64,000 nt of DNA from Odiellus spinosus (GCA_963920705.1 OY987232.1:9717422-9781421), one strand, 5' to 3'. Shown: positions 10,193 through 22,007, counted from the stretch's first letter. Numbers and translations: made by a program. Notes: generated by a model from the sequence alone, not told the origin.

Positions 10193-11870
10193 ATTATCGA
10201 TACGGCGGCCATGTTTTATAGCCTTGGGTCAAGATCACCACTTCTGACACACATCCCTACTATTACCTACTACAATTCTTTCGCCATCGTGTTGACTATT
10301 CCTGCGGACGCGCGAAGGGTAACTTCCGAGGAGCTGTCGTTCCAGGGTTTACCAAGTTCGGTTTGGACTCTGGTCGGTTTCTCGCTGCTGGTCGTGTCGG
10401 GATTGGCTACGTATTTGAGCTACAAGAACGAAAAGAACCGCCGAGGGAACCCGTTGAACTCGTGGATGAATAGCGTTTTTATCTACGCCGCCGATAACTT
10501 TAACAACTGTACGTATCATTTCGGTTTACGGCTGAACTGAAAAACCGAGCTTTCCCAAAGCAGGACTCGAAACCCAGAGATATCTCTAAAGAGATGTACC
10601 AATTAAGATACCTACCGAAGGTGCCAATAAAGATATTTCCGTAACCATCCAAGAAATCCGTCGAATTAAAAGAAAATTACCCAAAACCCGTCTATCGTTG
10701 GGTACAATTGTAACGAAGTGAATTTCACTACTGTTTCTCATTGGCAGGTGTCGCGGGAGTGGTTAGATCCGGACCGGGAAGGCACCTTCGTTCGTGGTGG
10801 CTGCTGGGAGTCATTTTTCTGATTCAATTTTGGACCACCGGTATGAAGAGCGATCTTTTACAAAACTGCAACCCTTCCTTCGATTCATTGGAGGATTTGT
10901 TAACCAAGCCAGAGTTGTTATGTCTAATATGGAGACCACGTACCGATCCTTTTCCCCTAAAGATAATGTCACTTTCAGAAAAATCGAATAATAATTTTTC
11001 ATACCGATTATTAAGCGTTTCATTCCGTTTTAACGAACAGGAGGATGATCCTAGGTACAAGGATGTCCAAAAGATGAAGAAGCGATTCGTTGATAGAATA
11101 TACGATGAACAAGCAAACAGAATCATAATTAGCGGAAATGGAGTAATTATGGACCAAGAACAAAACCTCAAGATTCTTGAGAAAGATATTTTCGAAAAAA
11201 TGAAGGAAACCAAGAGAAAAAAGTACATTGGAAAGAAGAGATACGCCGGACAATTCGCGTACATGCAATACAATAAGCGGCTTCCTACAGCCACCAAGGA
11301 AAACATCGACTATCAGTAAGGATATGCCCTTCACCCGTCTCGACTATACTCGAAACCACACGTTCAAAGCCCTTCGTGAAGATTAAAATGTTATCTTTTT
11401 CAAATCGGTGAAGGTAAACAAAATAATTCATTTTCAGAACAGCGAGATTAATTGAAACCCGACAGATGGAGCCGGGACACCGAATCAAAAGGTACGCCTC
11501 TCGGAAAATAATATTCGATCCAACGGAGGATTCGGCGGCGACAATGTCTTGGTCCGCTCAGAGTGTCGCTTTCTTGGTACCAGTGTTTCGTGTGTGGATT
11601 ATTGGGTTGTCATTGTCTATCTTCGCCTTCTGCGTCGAATGCTTTCGAAGCCGAATGCTGACACGAAGACATGTTAAAGTCTCTCCCCACTCAATTGGAA
11701 TCTGGATCGGCTCTGCCCCATTGGACCGAATAGCGTTCGACCGAATTTTCCCATTCGACCGAATCCCATTCGACCGATCCAGCCAAATTGTGCTATTTTT
11801 ATTTCGATGCATTTTCTCGGGTAGGTCAATTTTTCTGCGAATATTTGTTTTTTTAGATATTCAACAATAA
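10193..11870 (+). CDS. Ionotropic receptor (iGluR-like), three C-terminal exons
   Basis: Likely ligand-gated cation channel subunit of the arthropod IR/iGluR type, used in chemosensory membranes. Exon A 10193-10508 (acceptor TTACAG, donor GTACGT) contains transmembrane segment M1 (WTLVGFSLLVVSG) and the start of the pore loop. Exon B 10748-11315 (acceptor TTGGCAG, donor GTAAG) begins with the pore end and M3 (RSWWLLGVIFLIQFWTTG), then the second ligand-binding lobe. Exon C from 11438 (acceptor TTTTCAG) ends with M4 (VFRVWIIGLSLSIFAFC). All splice phases agree. N-terminal exons were not found upstream. The last codons, after about 11690, run into a minisatellite element, so the native C-terminus may have been replaced. 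No stop or frameshift inside the exons, so the gene may be alive. Confidence 0.7.
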
Positions 11871-11999
11871 CCCTTAAAATACCTATTTGTTCCCAAATAT
11901 TTAGTATATAAATTCCAACTATGTAATATCACAATTGGTTTCAATCGAAAGAAACCAATAAAATAATAGCATTATTGAACGAGTTATTATTGAAACTAA

Positions 12000-12690
12000 T
12001 TGTAACCTAACCTAACCATACTTAACCTAATCTAATTTAATTTTAAAAATTATATAAAATATATTTCAGAAAAACCATAATAAAAATTATTTTAAATTAA
12101 ACAAATTATAAACCTAACCTAACCATACTTAACCTAATCTAATTTAATTTTAAAAATTATATAAAATATATTTCAGAAAAACCATAATAAAAATATATTT
12201 CAGAAAAACCATAATAAAAATTATTTTATATTAAACAAATTATAAACCTAACCTAACCATACTTAACCTAATCTAATTTAATTTTAAAAATTATATAAAA
12301 TATATTTCAGAAAAACCATAATAAAAATTATTTTAAATTAAACAAATTATAAACCTTACCTAACCATACTTAACCTAATCTAATTTAATTTTAAAAATTA
12401 TATAAAATATATTTCTGAAAAACCATAATAAAAATTATTTTAAATTAAACAAATTATAAACCTAACCTAACCATACTTAACCTAATCTAATTTAATTTTA
12501 AAAATTATATAAAATATATTTCAGAAAAACCATAATAAAAATTATTTTAAATTAAACAAATTATAAACCTAACCTAACCTAACCATACTTAACCTAATCT
12601 AATTTAATTTTAAAAATTATATAAAATATATTTCAGAAAAATCACAATAAAAATTATTTTAAATTAAATAAATTATAAATATTTACAGAC
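12000..12690. repeat. Tandem satellite, six units of about 107 bp
   Basis: Six head-to-tail units beginning near 12005, 12112, 12246, 12352, 12459 and 12566, each starting with CCTAACCTAACCATACTTAA and continuing into AT-rich sequence. The second unit carries an internal duplication of about 25 bp. Units are nearly identical, implying recent expansion. No protein coding. Confidence 0.9.
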
Positions 12691-12857
12691 GACGCTAAGG
12701 TTTCAATGATCGTAAATCTAGTGCAATGTTCCCGTCTCTAGATTTCACGCTTTCCCAAAGACGAATATCTCCATGGCGCAGCTGTAAGATATTATTAAAG
12801 ATTTAATGTGGCTTGTTTACAAACAAAGTTTAAATTATATATTATGGTAATTTATCT

Positions 12858-12926
12858 TTACCGACCAGGACTCGAACCAAGATTTTCTGCGTGACAGACG
12901 GACGCTTTATCACTAGACCACGGTGA
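12858..12926 (-). tRNA. tRNA-Asp(GTC)-like sequence, degenerate
   Basis: On the minus strand there is an A-box-like TGGTCTAGTGA, an anticodon arm CTGTCAC giving GTC (Asp) and a perfect B-box GGTTCGAGTCC. The acceptor stem pairs at only 5 of 7 positions and the anticodon stem has a mismatch, so it is probably a tRNA pseudogene or the head of a SINE rather than a working tRNA. Confidence 0.5.
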
Positions 12927-13130
12927 GACGAAAACCCCATCGAAATATATCATATTTATTTCAGCTTAGAAAATAATGCTGCATATATAAAGTAAAAATA
13001 TTTTTTCAATCGAATGAGATAATATTCCCATTCAATCGAAACCCGCCGTTGGGCTAGATTTTTCATATATTAGCTAGAATTTTTCGGCCGAATGAGATTC
13101 GGTCCACTGCGATTCGGTCGAATGGGTAGA

Positions 13131-14224
13131 TCCCACTGGATCAGAGATTAAAATAACGGACATTCCTTTTCTTCAGTTTCTAACCAAAACGAAATATAAA
13201 TATTTCGTTCCTTTTTTTCAATATTTAAGTTTTGAAACTAGGAATTACTCGTTGCTAGAGTTGGAGATCATTGTTTAATTAGCACAGATTATGTCGTTCA
13301 CTGATAATATTATATGTAGAAAGGTGTCCATCCACTAAATGAACTCGATTACCCATTTCCCTTAAATTTAAACTTAACTCAATTTTAAAGATTTTATTAA
13401 ATGTTTAAAACTAAGTATGTTTAAAAATATTGTAATCATATTATAAGAAACAGTTTTGTTTATAAATTCAGACGAATTTCCATTGAAACGTTATTTAATG
13501 TTAAGTATAATGTAAAACTCAAAATAATTTTATTAACACTGATATATTGCGTTAGTGACCGACATGGTTATGGAGAGAAATCTAAATTATTAATTAAATG
13601 AAAACCGAACACGGTCGGTATCGATAATGTAAAACTCGACATCATTTTAATAACACTGATATATTGCGTAAGTGACCGACATGGTTATGGAGAGAAATCT
13701 ATATTATTAATTAAATCTTAAGCCTATTAATTCTTCACCCGTAAGTTTCAGTTCACCATAGAGCCCTTTGTGTTCAGCACTTTACAGGAGAGAGATAGAA
13801 ATTTGAAGCCATACGCCACCTCGAGGAAAAACCCTATAATTAAAGGGTAAATGAAAACTGATATATCACTTTTTTGATTTTACGTTTTTCTGAATCTACG
13901 TTATCGAAAACCAACGAAAAATATCAACTCTTATTTTTAAGCATCTCCTAAATATGATAGAAAAGGTTTTAAAGATCGGACTTCGTTGTCGCCTAAAAAA
14001 AAGCATGGAGTCCCTTGTTTCAATTTCCGAGTAAGCCATCCGACCAATAGGTGCCGTTTAGACCTTGTGACCCCAGAGTAACCATAGATATCATTTGTAC
14101 AAACAAAAACTGGTCCAAACGATGTTTTCCTTAATTAAAAATACATTAATTCACTTAAATAAATTTATTTAACTCGCAACGCCTGTTTAATGCTAAGCCA
14201 AAATTTAGCGCGCGCGTTTGTAAT
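13131..14224. other. Non-coding AT-rich stretch with a two-copy tandem repeat
   Basis: No gene seen. A direct repeat of about 118 bp lies at 13507-13725 (shared words TAACACTGATATATTGCG and GTGACCGACATGGTTATGG). Confidence 0.5.
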
Positions 14225-14508
14225 ATGGTTAACTATGGGCTGCACACTCCAATTGATTAATACCATGCGCGATAAAATTGTCAAACGTTTTAAATATTTA
14301 TTTTAGATAAAATATTCAATTTAAAAAATATTCAATTACCCGTGGTTTCGTTTGTTTTTTAGTTAAGCGGAAAGAATTGCACATTTTAATTAAGAGCACT
14401 TTTCTTGTTTAAATTGACTATTTTATCTATAATAAATATTTAAAACGTTTGACAATTTTATCGCGCATGGTATTAATCAATGGGAGTGTGCAGCTCATAG
14501 TTAACCAT
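14225..14508. repeat. Long hairpin immediately upstream of the mariner-type gene
   Basis: Inverted repeat of roughly 80 bp: ATGGTTAACTATGGGCTGCA at 14225 is matched in inverse by the sequence ending CATAGTTAACCAT at 14508, with only a few mismatches. The loop is about 110 bp of AT-rich DNA. The right arm ends exactly on the ATG of the transposase frame at 14507. It may be a MITE or a duplicated terminal repeat of the transposon. Confidence 0.75.
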
Positions 14509-15616
14509 GCCGAAATGTAGTAGAGGCTCATCTAACCACCGCAGGGCACGAATAATTATATCTAATGTGGCCAGTTATTTTGAAAGAGGGCGCAACGAAA
14601 AACGTGTCTTGCATCCGGTTGAACAGCTTCAAGTTCGCACGGCAGAAGCAACTGGTGTAAGTTGTACAAAGGTTAAAATGATTCAGAAGGAAGTGAAAGA
14701 TGCCAAACAGATAGGAAAGTCATACGCCGAGGTTGCCCAGGGTCCCGGGAAGTCTAGAAGCCGTTCATCCCCAGTAACTGAGTTAGATAGCTTTCAGCTT
14801 GAAGCCATTAGACGTCGAGTACATCAATTCCACTTAGACAAAGAGCTCCCCACTGTAGAGAAATTACTGGAATCCCTTCGACAAGTCGACGATGTGACGC
14901 AAGAAGCCATTTTCAGCGGTGGTCGTGAATCATTACGACAAGTACTTAAAAATCAACTTGGTTTCGAGTATAAAAAGGTCGATAGTCGCAAGGATCTTAT
15001 GGAAAGAACTGACGTCGTGGCTCACCGTCGGCAATTTCTAAAAACTGTAAAAGTTATTGATTTGAAGGACAACGTTATTTTTATTGACGAGACGTGGGTG
15101 AATGAAAACCATACGGTATCGCAATGTTGGCAGTCGGACGATATATCTGGTCCGAAAGTCCCTTCTGGTAAAGGAAAGAGACTTATTGTACTTCACGCGG
15201 GTTCCTCGAATCGTTTTGTGAAGAATGAATCATCTAAATCGGGCCTTGCAGACTATCATGCCGACATGAATGCCAAATGCTTCAAAGAGTGGTTTATAAA
15301 ACAACTTCTTCCTAACATTGAAAATGCCACCATCTTCATTGACAACGCGTCATATCACTCGGTTATTGTAGACAAAGCACCTACCACAGCAACTCGTAAA
15401 GGCGACATGCAGAAATGGCTCGACGACCACCACATTCCCTATGACAAAACTTCACTCAAAGCGGAACTCTATGAAAACTGGATCAACGCGATTATGCATG
15501 TGGAAAAGGTACTTGAAGAGTACTGGGAAAAAGATCCCATCATAGAAACCGCGATTGAACCTCTTATTATCAACATGCAAGATGACAGCGAAGACTCCGA
15601 TGAATATTCGAACTAA
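14507..15616 (+). pseudogene. Tc1/mariner-type (IS630-like) transposase, internally deleted
   Basis: 369-codon open frame. An N-terminal helix-turn-helix-like region is followed by the typical arthropod/cnidarian block (LMERTDVVAHRRQFL near residue 165) and the first catalytic Asp in FIDETW (D194). The second catalytic Asp is in FIDNASYH (D279), then IPYDKTSLKAELY (310-321). In full-length relatives this is followed by about 60-80 residues with the PPYH..LNPIE block and the third catalytic residue. Here residue 322 runs directly into the C-terminal W..AI.HVEKV segment, so the third catalytic acidic residue is deleted. The frame stayed open, so the protein could be made but should not catalyse transposition. 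It might act as a DNA-binding repressor (inference). Confidence 0.75.
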
Positions 15617-16236
15617 ACGGGCAAAGAGTGCTTGAATTCTAAGACAATTACATTAATTTTTGATTATATTTATGTTTTTCACTAATGGTGTCTTTCCTTA
15701 AATATTCATTGTTTTTAAATTCAGAGGTTAATCGTAATAAACAAAAAACTAGTACTGGTGTACTTTCTAATGTTGTTTCGTTATGTTAAGAATTATACAG
15801 AATATTTGATCGCATTAAACAAAATATAACAGCATATACACTGCAAAAAGCCGACGTTCTATAACACCGAACTTATCCACTCAATCTCGATAGCAGACGA
15901 TATTGCAGACAGACATCGCAAGAGAAAAACAAGTTGATTAATAAGTATGGGGTCGATGGTGGCGACACCATTTCGGACGTTTTTCTCAGGGCTCTTCTTT
16001 CGTTGGTGCGACTATAGTTCATCTAAGGACGAACTGAAAAATGGAGTTCGCAGCGCGCAGATATGTTTGTACGAGAGACGCGATTCGTGTCGCGAAGCTG
16101 ATTAATAAATAAATCTCCCGAGAGATATATTTTCAAGTGGCGAAAGAGAACGACAAAACCGACGCTGTCCCTATAGTGACCGAGTTAATACTAAAATATA
16201 CTATTCGCGGATCTAATTAGCCTAGCGTTCGTTACA
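15617..16236. other. Intergenic stretch, no gene seen
   Basis: AT-rich flank of the mariner-type gene, then sequence that includes CACTGCAAAAA at 15839, a word also present at 60457. The part around 16040-16160 resembles sequence upstream of the receptor gene (9840-9960) in style, so it may belong to the duplicated receptor segment. Confidence 0.35.
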
Positions 16237-16237
16237 G

Positions 16238-16540
16238 GTTATCGACACTGCGAGTTTATTTCTTCACATTCTCCCAGATGACCTGCTTGAGGTACACGTG
16301 TTTCCAATTATCCGCATTAATTCTGACATCATCTTGTCCAGCGTTGGTTCAGATACGCGAATTGAAAATTCCGAGACGCTGTGGTTCCAAGGACTATCGA
16401 GCCTCGTTTGGATCCTGGTCGGTTTATCGCTGCTGATCGTGACGGGACTGACTACTTGAAGAACGAGAAGAGACCATTGAACTCGTGGATGAACAACGTT
16501 TCTATCTGCGCAGCCGATATTGTAAACAACTGTCAGGGGC
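16238..16540 (+). pseudogene. Decayed copy of ionotropic-receptor exon A
   Basis: Homologous to 10193-10508. It starts after the same kind of acceptor (TTACAG then GTTATCGACACTG versus ATTATCGATACGG) and encodes a variant of the M1 segment (LVWILVGLSLLIVTGL). A deletion of several codons after M1 brings a TGA into frame near 16458. The pore-loop half (LNSWMNNV, AADIVNNC) continues in another frame to about 16533. The exon B equivalent was not found, so only one exon of this second receptor survives here. Confidence 0.75.
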
Positions 16541-16544
16541 GCCG

Positions 16545-18260
16545 ATAGCTATTTTTCCCAGGGGGGGGGGGCCGGGCCCCAGCTTTTTGAGTTTGGAAAA
16601 GTTAAGCATGCATAAACGCTCTTTAAACAATCTGAATGGCGTCTCGAAATTCCTTTTATCAGGAAGTTGCGGAAATTCATCCAGCCGACAACACGATCGT
16701 GAACGTTGTTTACGCGATATACTGAAAAAGACGTACATTCGAATATCTCGCAGTCATTGCAAACTCAAACCATGCTTTTTCACACCATTCTTTTTCACAC
16801 CATGTTTTTCAAGTCATGATTTTCATTACTGACATACTAGAACCCAACACGCCTAAGCTCCCTTATTATCTCGTTCGCGACCACTTGTTTGTTGTTTTCG
16901 AGTTTTCATTACCGACAGACTAGAACCGAAACATCCGTAAGCTACCTTTTTATCTCGTTGGTCACCTTATTAACGACGACTTGTTTTCTGTATTGTACAT
17001 CTCAGAAGATATAAGGGATTTTTAGCTAGTTTCAACCCTAGTGGGGTCTAGGTATTTTTACCTCCCCGACTGAACTTAAGTTGATCGTGTCTGTCTGTGT
17101 GTCTGTGTGTGTGTCACTTCCGGCGTAAGCGGATATCCTGCGTAAACGGAAATCACGAGCCAAAAGTCTAGAGACGTAATCATGCCAGCTTATCGTTCAA
17201 TTCCGTTTAACGGGAATTACCTCCTTTAAGCGTGGCTGCCGCATTGAGTTTCAAGTGTCGTGCAATTATATACAATAGGACGTCTCCAAATGTATATTAT
17301 CGCATTCCACCATCCACTTTACGGTCAAACCTCGATGCTGGACAGTTGAAAGCGATTATACGCAATGGGACGTCTCCCACTGTTATAATCACCTCCGACC
17401 ATCCCCACACCAAGGTCCAACCTCTAGTGTCCGATCTCAGCGGGCCATATTAGCGAGGCGTCCCTCACTAATATAGTCCACATCAACCTTCCACTCCAGT
17501 CATCTCCTCCCTCTACGGGTCTTTGTGGTGCAGTTACCGAATGCCTAGGGTTATCATAAACGTCTAGACGTTGAGAAGGGGGGGGGGGTTTCCCCAACTC
17601 TTCTCGGTTACTCGCTCGGTGAATAAAGGTTAGCGAAAGCTATATATACCCCTTTTCCATGCCCTAACTATTTTGGCCTTATGCCGCGATATCTTTTAGT
17701 GAATTGAAGCGTATAATGCATTTAAATTTTAATTTAATATAATAATATTGTTAAACTGAATCTTATTAATAAAGAAGCTGAAAAATCAATTAAAAATTCG
17801 AGATAGTTTAGAAGATATTTAAGAAATTTCCTAAAAATTTAATGAAATGTGACCGTTTAATACCAGCTTGAGTTGGCAACACGCGCTAAGCTGTTTTCCA
17901 TATATCATTTAGTCCAAAAAGCAAAGGTATAACGGGCAGTATAGGCTAAGGCTTGCTGCAAACTTGGGGTGGAATGAAGAATCTAAATAAAGGTACGTTT
18001 ACACGGGCATCCAAGATAGAAACGACATAAGATTTAAAGCTGAGGCGGATTGATACAAAATGTTAAACCTCTTAAGAAAAATTATAGTCGTGAAAACTCC
18101 CCTTGGACAGAAGTACAGTAGGTTTCCCATGTTTAAAAAAACAACAGTTTTGAATAAAAAATGGTTATCTGATGTTAGAAAAAAAATAGGCTTCAGATTT
18201 CTCCACTATAAAACCAAGAAACATTTCCGATTATTTTCATAATCAAAAGAAGCCGTGTAG
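16545..18260. other. Non-coding stretch with simple repeats
   Basis: No supportable gene. It includes a G-run at 16561-16571, a (GT)n tract at 17090-17113, another G-run near 17580, and a TE-derived block TTTACCTCCCCGACTGAACT at about 17058 that also occurs at 3548. The segment near 18060-18150 is a diverged copy of the window end (63935-64000), sharing AAGTACAGTAGGTTTCCC. Confidence 0.4.
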
Positions 18261-18273
18261 AGTGAACTTCGTT

Positions 18274-18416
18274 AGCACGAGACGAGACGAGACGAGACGA
18301 GACGAGACGAGACGAGACGAGTCGAGGCGAGGCGAGGCGAGACGAGACGAGTCGAGGCGAGGCGAGACGAGACGAGACGAGACGAGACGAGACGAGGCGA
18401 GACGAGACCAGACGAA
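18274..18416. repeat. (GACGA)n pentanucleotide microsatellite
   Basis: About 28 units of GACGA with GGCGA and GTCGA variants. It makes an artificial Arg/Asp/Glu-rich reading frame, which is not a gene. Confidence 0.95.
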
Positions 18417-18732
18417 AGAGAGCTATAGTGACTTAAGTGAGAAAATCAACCAGAGCAGAATGTCATCACCATTTGAAGTCAACAGAGCAGCGACACGGCT
18501 TTCATTTATCACCAGAAAGAGACGGCCTGGCTACGAAGAATTGAAACATGCAAGCAGTGAGTGTTTTCGGACTCGACATATGAGATTCTTACAGTCAGTA
18601 AAAGCTCAACAATTCTTCATACGGCCTCGTTATTCTAAACATAAAAGGATCTATTCAAGTTTAAATATTAGAGGTATGGAAATTAGTCTACTTTCAGTCT
18701 TTAAGATATTTTTTTATCGTAGGAGTAGAAAC

Positions 18733-19300
18733 TAACGTCTTGTCAGCCGGTTTGGAAAATAACCTCTCGACCAGCTCCATCCTTGGATTCTTCCAATGAC
18801 TGGGATCTCTCGTATGATGAAAATATCAGTAATGGTCCTCTATTAGCACATAAAAACCTCAATTTCAGACGAGAACTGTACCGGAAGTAATTGCCAATCA
18901 TCTATCGACAATGGGTTTAAATGGAACATTCAGTCTAGAACATTTCTTGGTTTGTCCAAGAGGAATTTGCTACCATATCTTCGTCGTTTTCTTTCCTAGT
19001 CTCCCTTGCCATCCCAGACTAACGTCTTGTCAGCCGGTTTGTAAAATAACCTCTCGTCCAGCTCAATCCTTTGACTGGGATCACTTGCATGATGAAAATA
19101 TCAGTAATGGTCCTCTATTAGCACGTCAAAACAAGAATTTTAGACGAAAACTGTACCGGAAGTAATTGCCAATCATCTACCGAAAATGGGTTGTAAATGG
19201 AACATTAAGTCTACAATATTTCTTGGTTTGTCTAAGAGGAACTTGCTACCAAATCTTCGTCGTTTTAAGACTTGTCTTCCTTGCCATCCCAGACTAAATC
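18733..19300. repeat. Two-unit tandem duplication (about 285 bp)
   Basis: The block beginning ACTAACGTCTTGTCAGCCGG occurs at about 18731 and again at 19018, each followed by closely similar sequence (ATGATGAAAATATCAGTAATG, TTGGTTTGTC). Open frames in it are short and unconserved between units. Confidence 0.75.
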
Positions 19301-19884
19301 CTGCGTCTTTATCAAATCAGTGGATTATCTCAAAGATAATCACACAGTACAGCCTATGCTCTAGTGTTAATTTATATTATAAGAACATGTATTTTACATA
19401 TTTATTTAGAAAATAAATTTCATTTGGTGTGTCTATTAAGAAATCTACGCCATGCCGCATATAATTATGGGTAACGCAAGACATTTCATTTGGTGTGTAT
19501 ATTAAGAAGTCTACGACCTGCCGCATGTAATTATGGGTAACGCATGACACTCTTTTGCATTCTCGGTATCCTTGAGGTTAAGGGAAAATACTTATACTCC
19601 GCAAAATAGAGAATAATGATTGAAATGCACGCTCTTTCCTCTACTCATCCAATACTCTACATTTCTTTTCATCTTTTATTTTAGGTAGGGTTAGGTTAGA
19701 TTACCTTAACGTCGGGGTCGGGGAGGTTATATTTTGGTTTCCCAACTTGTATTCACTGCGGCGCTGGTATCGGCGTTGGCGTCGTGCAAGAAGACGTCTC
19801 TTACCCACTAGACGTCACGACGTGATGTCCGATACAAATTTAAAATATTTATCTTGTATATAATATGCTTTTTCTCTAAGTATT

Positions 19885-19965
19885 CTCACTCATAGAGACC
19901 GCGTAGCGCTCGTGTCCGCATAGCTTTTGGGTTCGAATACCGGACGCTGTTCCGCGTTACCATAG
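19885..19965 (+). other. tRNA-like / SINE-head candidate
   Basis: Has a B-box-like GGGTTCGAATACC and upstream A-box-like GCGTAGCGCTCGTG at a spacing compatible with an RNA polymerase III promoter. A cloverleaf is not convincing, so this is at most a tRNA-derived SINE fragment. Confidence 0.25.
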
Positions 19966-20587
19966 GTTCTTAGTCATAGTGAAGAGAAATATCTTATATC
20001 TTCATAGATATGTAATACAGAAAACAAGACGTCGTTAACAAGGGGTCGTCGCGAACGAGATACAAAGGTAGCTTATGAATGTTCCGGTTCTAGTCTGTCA
20101 GTAGTGAATACTCAAAAAAATCGAACAAGTCGTCGCGAACGAGATAATAAGGGAGCTTATATGTGTTGGGTTCGAGTATGTCAGAAATGAAAAACGTGAT
20201 TTGAAAAACTTGATTTGAAAAACTTGATTTGAGTTTGCAATGACCGCGAGTTTGTTCACAAGCGGGGATATTCGAATGTACGTCTTTTCCAGATTATCAC
20301 ATAAAAAACGCTCGGCTTGAGATATTTCCGAAACTTCGTGTTTAAATTAATCTCGAAACGCCATTCAAATTGTTAAAAGGGCGTTTATTCATGTACAAAC
20401 CGCCACTGTTATAGCATCTTTCTTTTCAGCCTTTATTACAATTTCATGGGTCTAGCTACTTCTATAGGCTTCACCATCTTATTCTCTTATAGTTTACTAA
20501 GAACCTGTGATAACGTGGAAGAGGGTGGATAAAAGAAGAGACGAAGATTTTTTCGATATATTATATATAAAACGTTCAAGTTGAGCC

Positions 20588-20765
20588 CACGGCCCCCATA
20601 AAATAAGCCAGATTCCCAAGGGGCTCTGCCCCCTCAGAATTTTTCTAGGGGGGGAAGGGGCGGTCCCCCACAAGATCGGTGACGCCGGCCCCCATAAAAT
20701 ATGCCAGATTCCAAGGGGGGCTCTGCCCCCTCAGAATGTTTACAGGGGGCCCGGGCCTCCATAGC
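20588..20765. repeat. Tandem duplication, GC-rich, about 98-bp unit
   Basis: CGGCCCCCATAAAATA followed by GGCTCTGCCCCCTCAGAAT occurs at about 20590 and 20688. It resembles the G-rich stretch near 16560. Confidence 0.6.
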
Positions 20766-21043
20766 CCCCACAGGATCTGCGCCGCTGACAACTATAAGTT
20801 TCATTTAGTCCATCAACAGCTCCTCCGCGTGTCTGTCGGAGAGACGCGATTCGTTCCGTGAATTCGCTTAAAGGGTTACCGACAGCTAAGATGAAAAGTC
20901 TTGTTTTTCTGCTGAAAATCCAAGCTTGGGATTAACCAAATATCATCTCATATTTTTTTAAAAAACCGTATTTAAATAATTAAGAAATTAATAGTTTTAA
21001 TCAAGTATGAAGTTTTCGCCTTTTTGAATATTACTGCGAGGGA

Positions 21044-21749
21044 ATGGTTATTTACTATTCGGACTTGTCAGAAGAGTCTGAAAATGAATTTAGTGCCTTG
21101 GAAAGCTCGGATGATGAGGAAGCTATGGGCAATGGATTAGGTCTTGGCCACCAGCCTCATGGTAATTGTATACAGCTCTACCAATTTGAGCCACTGGCGT
21201 CTGAAAGTGAGGACAATGAGGTAGAAAACGAGGCACCAGCTACACAAGTCGAGTTTAATAGACTAGAAAACACCCACTGGTGTACTTGCGGTTTTTGCCA
21301 GAGTATGGACACCAACGCGGAGAGGGTTTGCTGCCGGGAATATGAACAAGTCGATGGTGAAATTCACAATGGAACATGTATAACGCTGCATGAAGAATTT
21401 CACGGTACGTGTACCCATCAACCCCAGTTACAACTAAGTTATATAGAATTCGTTAATCCGAATGGTTGGAGACAAGTTAACGAGCCTCTGCAAGGTTTGA
21501 TACATGAGAAAGTACATAATTTTTCAGCTAACACCTTAAATCAGAAGCTTATGTTAACTATTCTAACATATTTACAGAACCTATAGATACCTGGCTTACC
21601 GTAGATTTATCCGGTTTATTTATTGGTTTATACCTGGGAGCAGATTACCAATTCCTAGCTGTGTTGTAGTTAAAATTAGAGCCGCGTTCCCATCGGACGA
21701 GTACTGTGGTTTCCGACCTATGCTAGCCAGAAGACAACGCAGGCGTTAG
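21044..21749 (+). CDS. P2X7-intracellular-type zinc domain protein
   Basis: First open part 21044-21586: an acidic N-terminus (about residues 5-70, Ser/Glu/Asp-rich) and then the cysteine pattern of the P2X7 receptor intracellular domain (C80-x-C82-x2-C85, C96-C97, C112, C123). The remainder of the domain (YRYLAYRRF then IPSCVVVKIRAAFP) is in another frame at about 21580-21746, reaching a TAG at 21747. An intron or a frameshift must join them; TTTACAG at about 21573-21579 is a plausible acceptor. Free-standing genes of this type occur in invertebrate genomes without the channel part. It lies convergent to the Kolobok-like transposase, 259 bp away, and could belong to the same element. Function unknown. 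Confidence 0.7.
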
Positions 21750-22007
21750 GAATGGCAAAGAAAGTTCAATTTGAACTGTACTCGCTTTTATTTTAATAAA
21801 TCCTTTTGAGTTAATCTAGCGTGTTATGGGCAATCATTTTTTAGTAGATTCAAAGCTGTATGATTCTAAAAATACGGGTCGAATACCGAGGCAGGCTGGT
21901 TGCCAGAAAACAACAGAGATAAATAAATTTGATTTCGTTTTTTTATAAATTTTTATTACCATTCTTAGCTAATTTTGTGCTTATGATTTATGAAACCATT
22001 TAGACTG

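Larger units (their letters stand above)
11695..13130. mobile_element. Foldback-like element 3 around a satellite core
   Basis: Left edge (about 11698-11785) has four units of the type CATTCGACCGAATCC. Right edge (about 13080-13130) has the same units inverted (GGTCGAATGGG and GATTCGGTC). Between them lies the 107-bp satellite at 12000-12690 with CCTAACCTAACC words, and a tRNA-like sequence. Layout parallels the elements at 3238-4137 and 9352-9634. The insertion abuts receptor exon C. No clear target duplication seen. Confidence 0.45.

Noticed and set aside
10811..11334. Minus-strand frames of 70-160 codons opposite the receptor exon B
   Set aside because: Shadow frames; the plus strand has membrane segments and consistent splice phases.
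12000..12690. Regular repeat array that could be mistaken for CRISPR
   Set aside because: Units are about 107 bp head-to-tail with no variable spacers and the DNA is eukaryotic; it is a satellite.
18262..18735. 157-codon frame rich in Arg, Asp and Glu
   Set aside because: It is the translation of the (GACGA)n microsatellite with a short unrelated tail.
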